64,000 nucleotides of DNA from Patella vulgata (Eukaryota; Mollusca; Gastropoda; Patellidae), in assembly GCF_932274485.2 (NCBI RefSeq), contig NC_065879.2, positions 95,493,959-95,557,958 on the forward strand, given 5' to 3'. The notes under the pieces are model-generated. The model searched no databases. It had not been told where the DNA came from and saw only the letters and a program-made list of their open reading frames with translations. Position 1 is the stretch's first letter. Each line of letters begins with the position of its first letter. A program made the position numbers and the translations under genes. Shown here piece after piece: positions 57,626-64,000 of this stretch.

Positions 57626-59368
57626 ATAATACTTATTTCACATGCACAGGGTTTGCGAATTAAGGGTGCCCCACCCCCACCTTGTCATAAAACACAATCA
57701 ATGTATTCAGCCAGAAAAATTAGTTTGGTTCTCATTTGATCCTCAGAACAATACAATTAATTAGTATACAAAAGTTGTTTTAAGGTCAAATTGAATAAAT
57801 ATCCTTTGGATTGAGGTTAAGTTCAGGGATATGGGATTCCATGAGGGAATAGACACCTTAATAGTTATATTGCCGTTGATGTGGGGTTAGGTTGTGTGAA
57901 AGATGCTAGAATTGATCACTACCATCTATATATGAGTCGCGGTATATTTTAGGTTGTGTCGACGATACTAGAATAGGTTACCAGCATATATTCGAGTCCC
58001 TTAACACCAAGCGTATCATTGTGTCCTTTTCGATTATGGCATTTTATGCCCAATATCCAATGGAAAAATCATGTTATTCTATTTATTTAACTGGAACATT
58101 AATAGTGTATCCTATCATGTGTGGAAAGTATATTCTAAAAGATTTCATTCTGTGGTGTTTTTTCCGGAATTCCTGAAGATATTAGACATAAAAAAATACA
58201 TTTTTTTTTTATTAATTTCTTCTCAAATCCTCTTATCGCCCATATTCCACAATATTTTCGACTTTTGGTAGCTCGTTTTATTTTGTCTGTGGTGCTGTTT
58301 TCCCCCAAAAGATCCACCAGATATTGGAAATGGAAAATAATTCAATTTTTTCAAAAATTTCTTCTCAGACCCCCTTATCGCCCGTGTGTTATTACATTCC
58401 ACAAGATTCCTTCTCGAGACCCTTTACCTGTCTAACCTCGTGGATATTCTTAAGATCCTTACGGGCATGTAAGTTAAAAATAAACGTTCAATAGCTTTAT
58501 GGCCCTAATAACCGAACGGCCAGACTGTTGAATTATTGACAAGGATGTTACGAGAAGAACCTTTATAAAACTGGTCTATACATGTCCTGGGTGACACCTG
58601 GGAAACTTGTAAGGAAAGTGTCGCAACTGATCGAATATCTTTACACCATTACAAGGACGTTTTGTTGTTATAAGATAATTAGCATTAGAGAAGGATGTCC
58701 GGGTACAATTTGTTTACCTCGTATTGCGCGTGTAAATATATATAGACATGACATTATTTTATGTATGTCACAATGACCGAAGTTTTCCACGTAATGTTTA
58801 CAGTCTACCCAGAAAGATAACCCTTCTAGATGTCATATTTCATTTCTTTCTTATCTATCCCCACCTGCCGAAAATAACACAGGTAACTCTTTGTATCGCG
58901 GTGTCCTATTTACTGATATTTTTATCTACAAAACCCTTGTTTAGACATTCATTATGGGTGTTTTATTCAAACTTTAACTGTTTGTGCGACATCAGTTTAA
59001 AAGGACATGGCCACATATTTAAGCTGTGTTAAACTATGCAGTTTACCATGTAGACAGCTGGTCTCGTTGTTAGATGCTACTGGCCAAAATACACTACGTC
59101 TAAACATGGTATTTGTAAGTTTTTCATGTATCCCAAAGAGTCCTATGTGCGTCAGATCCATTGTATGATGGTGGTAACTGTCTGAAGGGTGAATTACATT
59201 AAACGCGACCGTGAACGCGGCGATGACTTTTGATTGATTTGAGTACTATTTGAAAGGAGTCGTTTATACTGACAGGAACGCGAACATGGTCCGATATTAT
59301 TTCGCGCGGAGATTGCCTCCCAAGCGGATGTTTGGGAATAGGTCGAGCGAACGCTTTTCATTAGCCAG
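57626..59368. other. Spacer with short tandem pairs
   Basis: A pair of about 75-base units sharing AGGTTGTGT and ACTAGAAT lies at 57885-57995, and a pair sharing AATTTCTTCTCA and CTTATCGCCC at 58210-58420. Frames 58582-58776 and 58748-59032 have no recognised domain. No gene is supported. Confidence 0.4.
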
Positions 59369-59892
59369 CCCCCCCCTGGGGTGTAGGGGGTGATAAGAAT
59401 ATACCCTTCGTATGTCCTGCGTGTCGTAAAAGGCGACTAAAAGGATCCCTGTAATGGGGCAACGTGTTTGCCGTGCGTTGCGACCCGTGTCGGTGGAGAG
59501 TGGAATCCTGGTAATTGAGTGGGGATTTAGCTTGCGAGCCCTATCTCTGCAACACATTGCTTCGGCCCACAATTCACCTAGACGGGAGGTCCGAGTGGCC
59601 CACTCTGGTCGGTCGGCTTTGGTCGTGTTTGGCTGACGAGTGGGCGCATCTTTCCCATGGATCTGTAATGTATTTGTTGCAGTTCTACCTTTGTGTCCTG
59701 GGTGCCTGCTCTGAAGCGGCGGCTTGGGTCGGCTGGATGGGGTAAAAGTGTTATATCTTTACTTTGTCTAGGTATGTCCCTGTCTGTTCTCTTGGGGCGC
59801 ATGCGCTGGATGTCCGCGCGGTGGCCTGCATGGATGTTGCAACCCTTTGGTGGTTGGAGAGCGGGCAGGGATGGATCTTTTGGGGTGCACTC

Positions 59893-61134
59893 ATGGCTTC
59901 CCGGATCGGGAAGGCTCGTACGTTGGGAGGAGCGTCGACCGGGGATTTGGAAACGGATGGTTTGCCAAGTGAAACATCCCGAACTTGGCCTGGGTTTCTG
60001 GTTGTGCAGAGTGCCAGTGATGTTAATTTGAGTAGGACTTCTCCTTTTCTGGTTGCTGAGGGTCTTGCCGGCTTGGCTGGTGAGCCTGAAAGCGTGAAGA
60101 GGGTGAGAGGTGGTGCTCTGCTGGTGGAGTGTGCTAAAGAGTCGCATGCTTCATCTTTGTTAGGATCTAAGACTTTGGCCAACGTCCCCATCAGAGTTGC
60201 GCCGCGTAGCTCTCTTGATTCTTCAAGAGGTGTTATTCGGTCTCAGGATTTAGAAGGCAGCAGTGAGGAAGAGATGCTTGAAAATCTCTCCTCACAAGGT
60301 GTTACTTACGTCAAACGTATTTCCATCCGACGTAATGGTATCATTATTCAAACAAACACCTATATCCTGACCTTTGATAAGCCAGATCTTCCTGGGATGA
60401 TCGGGGCTGGTTTTCTTTCCATTCCAGTTACCCCTTATATTCCAAATCCATTGCGTTGTTTTAATTGTCAACGCTTTGGACATAGTAAGAACGTGTGTAA
60501 GGGGAAAGCGATGTGTGCTCGATGCGGACAGGATGGTCGCGGGGGTGCATCTTGTCGGCTCGATCACCATTGCATTAACTGCAAAGGGCCTCATTTTGCA
60601 TGTTCCCGAGAGTGCCCGATATGGAGGGGGGAGAGGCAGGTGCAGCAGGTGAGGGCAGGGAGAGACATTTCGTGTCCGGAGGCAGGGAGGTTGGTTGGGG
60701 CTGTGGCCCCGGCGTTTGCGGTGTCCTTTGCAGACGCGGTCAGGCCGAGGGCCGCTTCCGTTGCTTGCCGGGCACCTGTTGTCTGGCCGGCTCAGGCAGA
60801 GTCCTCATCGCGGGAGGGACCTCCAATTCCTCCGAGACCTGCAAATAGTTCTCTCAGTACCCAGACTGTTGGAGGGTCTGGAGTGTCTGAGATGGGGGGG
60901 ATTGTGCCCCCCACTCCTCCGGCAGGGGGTGGAAGTCCACCAGGGGCAAACAGGGAACGTTCTGGTGGGGGCGTTCCTCAAGGTACAAGGCTTGATTCCT
61001 TCCGAGGTCGGAGGGGTGATGGGGATCCTGTCCGGGCCTTTAGCAGGTTCGGGATGCGGGACAGTCTTATGGATGTTGTTGTGGAGGTTCACGACCCCGG
61101 ACAGCATCATGGGGGTCCCGTTGGACCTCCCTGA
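59893..61134 (+). CDS. LINE ORF1, zinc-knuckle protein, G-rich second half
   Basis: The frame is open for 413 residues from the ATG that aligns with the start of the ORF1 at 38876; an in-frame ATG at 59764 lies in sequence matching 5' UTR and is not the start. The RRM-like region is conserved (SPFLVAEGLAGLAGEP, GALLVECAK, YVKRISIRRN, TYILTFDKPD). The first knuckle is canonical (CFNCQRFGHSKNVC); in the second the His is Arg (CARCGQDGRGGASC), as a CAY-to-CGY change would give; the third is CINCKGPHFACSREC. The C-terminal third is Gly/Pro/Arg-rich where relatives are Ser/Thr/Lys-rich. The shift begins near 60600. Confidence 0.85.
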   Translation: MASRIGKARTLGGASTGDLETDGLPSETSRTWPGFLVVQSASDVNLSRTSPFLVAEGLAGLAGEPESVKRVRGGALLVECAKESHASSLLGSKTLANVPIRVAPRSSLDSSRGVIRSQDLEGSSEEEMLENLSSQGVTYVKRISIRRNGIIIQTNTYILTFDKPDLPGMIGAGFLSIPVTPYIPNPLRCFNCQRFGHSKNVCKGKAMCARCGQDGRGGASCRLDHHCINCKGPHFACSRECPIWRGERQVQQVRAGRDISCPEAGRLVGAVAPAFAVSFADAVRPRAASVACRAPVVWPAQAESSSREGPPIPPRPANSSLSTQTVGGSGVSEMGGIVPPTPPAGGGSPPGANRERSGGGVPQGTRLDSFRGRRGDGDPVRAFSRFGMRDSLMDVVVEVHDPGQHHGGPVGPP

Positions 61135-61136
61135 AA

Positions 61137-64000
61137 ATGGCAAATTCCGTTGTTCGATGGAGTTGTCGTGGTCTTAAGCCAAATTTTGGTGAAGTTCAAG
61201 TCTTGATTCAGGAGTTTGATCCCTTGGCTGTTTGTTTGCAGGAGGCTTTTTTGGAGAGTGCAGACGTCTTAACACTCGGGCATTTTGTTGCCTGTCGTCG
61301 TTTTCCTAACGGTGGTGGTGGAGCGCACGGTGGTGTTTCCGTTTTCCTTGATGGAGGTGCTCCGCGGGGTGAAGTCGCCCTCGGCTCGCCTTTGCGGGCG
61401 GTTGCGGTGGGGGTGACTCTACATATTCCTATCACACTCTGCTCTGTATGTTTGCCGCCTGGTTTGCATCTGAACCCCAGAGATCTTGGTGACCTTGTTG
61501 CACACCTTCCCCTCCCGTTTGTAATTGCGGGAGATTTCAATGGTCATCATTCACTCTGGGGTGGTCCAGGTGGTAGTGGCGGAGGTGGACGGGTAGCGGA
61601 CTTCATTAACATTAGTAATTTGTGTTTGTTGGATGGTGGCTCGCCTGCTTGTTTGCATCCTGCCGCGGCTTCTTTTTCTTCTCTTGGTCTCGCCGTTTGC
61701 TCTCCGGTCCTGTTTCAGGGTTTTGCATGGAGAGTGGATGGAGATCTGTGTGGTGGTGACCGTTTCCCCATCTTGGTGGGTGGTGGTGGTCCCTCTCCGG
61801 TTGGGGGGCCGCGGGGGTGGAGGTTGCGTAGGGCTGATTGGGCTCTTTTTGGGTCTTTGTGTCTCTTCTCTTTTGGCGCGGGGGGGTTGGGGGGTGCGGG
61901 TGGGCCCATGGCCTTGTTCGCTTCGGTTCTTCGGGGTGTGGCTGGGCGGGCGATTCCGGGGGCCGCGGCTGGGCCCGGGCGTTTCGATGAACCATGGTGC
62001 AGTAGCGATTGCGGGTCCGCTCTTGGAGAGCGTGATCGTGTCTTGGGGGGCCTTGGGAGTCGCCCTTCCATGGGGAATATTGCAGCGTGCCGGGTGGTCC
62101 GGGCGAGGGCCCGTGGAGCCGTGCGCCAAGCGGGGAGGTCTTCATGGCGGGGTTGTGTCTCAAGGATAAATTCCCGTGCCGCTTCCGGGTCGGTGTGGGA
62201 TGGGGTTCGTGGGGTTGGGGGTGGGGGTGGTGCTTTGTCGGTTGACCGTCTGGGTGTTGACAGTGCCGCCTTGGCAACGTTTCCTGATATTGCTAGTTCT
62301 CTGGCCGGTGCAGTTTCATTCGGTTCATCATCCAATTTCTCCTCTGATGCCTTTCGGAGCATTAAGCATCGACAGGAGGGGGGGGCGGCTTGATTTCGGG
62401 TCCCGTGGTGGTGAATGTTATAATGACGAGTTTTCTATTGCCGAGCTCCGTGGTTCTCTTGGGAGGGCTCGGGGTGCTGCGGCTGGTCCAGATGGGGTTC
62501 GTTGCCGGATGTTGAGGCGTTTGCCTTTTTCTGCACTTTTGGTGTTGTTGGATCTTTGTAACCGGATTTGGGTCGATGGGAATTTTCCCCCTTCATGGCG
62601 TGAAGCCACAATAATTCCCATCCCTAAACCGGGTAAGGATCCTGCGAATCCTGCCAATTGTCGTCCGATCGCTTTGACTGGCTGCATTTGCGGAATCATG
62701 GAGAGATTGATCAGTCGAAGGCTTGTTTGGTGCCTTGGGTCCAGCAACCTCGTTGCGGACCTCCAGTGTGGATTTCGGTCCCGGGGAAGCACTCTTGATC
62801 GTCTCGTTCGGTTTGAAACGTTTGTCGGGGATGCTTTCGTCCAGAAGCAGCATTTAGTTGCTGTATTTTTTGATCTGGAGAGGGCTTATGATGCCACATG
62901 GAAGTGTGGTATCGTGCGCGACCTGCATAGCCTCGGTCTGCGGGGTCGCTTACCTGTCTTCATTGAAAGTTTCTTGGAAGATGGGTCGTTTGGGGTGCGC
63001 TTGGGATCAGTGTTCTCTGACCCATTTCCCCGGGAGGTGGGGGTCCCTCAGGGAGGTGTATTGTCTCCCACTCTTTTTTCCATTGAGATGGATACCATAC
63101 CATCGTGCCTTGGACGCGGGGTCGACGGCTCTCTTTATGTTGACGACTTTCGGATGTGTTACGGATCGACAGGTGTGCAGACGGTCGAACGTCGGTTGCG
63201 GCTTTGTTTGAGTTCTGTTCAGCGATGGGCGGCTGACAGTGGATTTCGATTTTCGAGGTCCGGGACTGTTTGTGTGCACTTTTGTCGGCGAGGAGGTTTG
63301 CATCCTGATCCGGAACTTGCACTGGATGGGGGCCCCGTTCCAGTTGTGGATGAGGCGGGGTTCTTGGGTTTGATATTTGATGGGAAATTATCATTTGTCC
63401 CCCACGTCAAGGCCCTCAAGGGGAGGTGTCTGGGGGCCCTCAGCATATTGAGAGTCTTGTCAGACACTGACTGGGGAGCGGACCGTGGGGTCCTGCTCAG
63501 ATTGTGTCGAGCATTGATGAGATCTAAACTCGATTATGGGTGTGTTGTGTGTGGGTCGGCCCGCGAGTCTTGTCTCGGAGAGCTTGACACCGTTCACAGC
63601 CAAGGACTTGGAATCGGTCTGGGAGCGTTCCGAGCATCTCCAGTGCAGAGTTTATACGTCGAGGCGCACGAGCCCTCATTGCACGACAGACGTGATAAAC
63701 TTGCACTGCAGTATGCTGCAAGAATTGCATCTCTGCCTCATCATATTTCATTTAACACCATATTTAGACCCTATTATGAACATCTATATTTACTGAAGAC
63801 CAATGTTATTCCATCCTTCGGTATTCGCATTCAACCCCTTTTGTCTCAGGCTGGTATCAGCCAAGACAGTATTGCGAATACCCCTTTCTTCGAGACACCA
63901 CCATGGTCTATATCTCCCCCCGGGATCGGTCTCGGTCTTGCGGGGGACGGAGGGAAAGATACTAGTTCCACAGTGTTTCAATCTCTCTTCAGAGAGAAAA
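61137..64000 (+). pseudogene. LINE ORF2, hypermutated, one frameshift, incomplete at window end
   Basis: The endonuclease half is open from 61137 to a run of eight G at 62378-62385, where relatives have seven bases (GAAAAGG); after the extra base the frame continues from 62386 with no stop to 64000 (538 codons). Endonuclease motif GDFN is kept (61530-61541), but the N-terminal Asn of WNC is Ser (61161), the Asp of SLDL is Gly (61686) and the His of SDH is Arg (61761), all A-to-G changes that should destroy catalysis. RT keeps FFDLERAYDATW, GVPQGG and YVDD (63136-63147). RNase H begins near the window end. The open frame is weak evidence of function because A-to-G changes cannot create stop codons. 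Confidence 0.88.

Larger units (their letters stand above)
59369..64000 (+). mobile_element. I-type LINE, A-to-G hypermutated copy, runs off the window
   Basis: A 5' UTR (59369-59892) like that of the full-length copy is followed by ORF1 (59893-61134), TGA, two bases, then ORF2 from 61137 to the end. From about 60600 to 63640 the sense strand is depleted of A and enriched in G: 61861-61980 has 2 A and 30 T, while the matching bases 40561-40620 of a sister copy have 20 A and 17 T. A is normal again by 63721-63780 (19 of 60). ORF1 is a diverged subfamily, roughly 60 percent alike by eye. Confidence 0.9.

Noticed and set aside
59764-59892. ATG at 59764 as start of ORF1
   Set aside because: This stretch aligns with the 5' UTR of the full-length copy; homology of the protein begins at the Met at 59893.
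61551-62362. Long minus-strand open frames inside the hypermutated LINE
   Set aside because: They are Pro/Arg/His-rich shadows of the endonuclease frame. Loss of A on the plus strand removes T on the minus strand and therefore stops there.
60600-63640. Diversity-generating retroelement with A-specific mutagenesis
   Set aside because: Such systems change A to any base in a short variable repeat beside a template repeat and a dedicated RT. Here the excess is A to G over 3 kb of a LINE's own ORFs, and there is no template/variable pair.

Overview
The window looks like animal nuclear DNA from a marine invertebrate, most likely a mollusc. It is AT-rich and intron-rich, has no operons, and is packed with transposable elements. 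These include tRNA-derived SINEs with (ATTTC)n tails, RNase H-bearing I-type LINEs, L2-type LINEs, Penelope-like elements, Tc1 and mariner transposons, and one LTR element. The species cannot be fixed from sequence alone.

Only one host gene can be supported. It encodes an AIG1/GIMAP-family GTPase on the minus strand. A large 3' exon (15012-16285) carries the G domain and a long coiled coil. Three small upstream exons (17494-17522, 19512-19587, 51639-51670) have good splice sites and matching phases and give a predicted 465-residue protein. If correct, the first intron spans about 32 kb (19588-51638) and holds most of the repeats in the window. An acceptor site in front of the ATG exon suggests a further 5' UTR exon to the right.

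Layout: 1-7260 holds two copies of a Penelope-like element that keep only the endonuclease end, one interrupted by a Tc1 transposon and the other by a 200-bp repeat, followed by a piece of a second Penelope family. 7300-14950 holds scattered SINEs, a second broken Tc1, a foldback element and LINE scraps. 15000-19600 holds the 3' exons of the GTPase gene, with a mariner in its second intron. 20600-25020 is a palindromic array plus three nested minus-strand LINE copies. 25090-33570 holds SINEs, a compound minisatellite, an L2-type LINE, a 2-kb foldback structure and satellite-like units. 33574-39404 is a nearly intact I-type LINE (minus). 39405-47558 is a plus-strand copy of the same family split by a 3.96-kb LTR element with a 4-bp target duplication. 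47560-59360 holds further LINE pieces, SINEs and tandem repeats. 59369-64000 is another I-type LINE running off the end.

The most unusual object is that last LINE. From about 60.6 to 63.6 kb its sense strand has lost most of its A, replaced mainly by G, while T is kept. The amino-acid differences from the sister copies follow (Asn, Asp, Lys and Glu to Gly; Thr to Ala; Ile to Val; Tyr to Cys; His to Arg), including conserved endonuclease active-site residues. The A content returns to normal near 63.65 kb. This looks like a bounded A-to-G hypermutation track, as A-to-I editing of the element's RNA before reverse transcription could leave.
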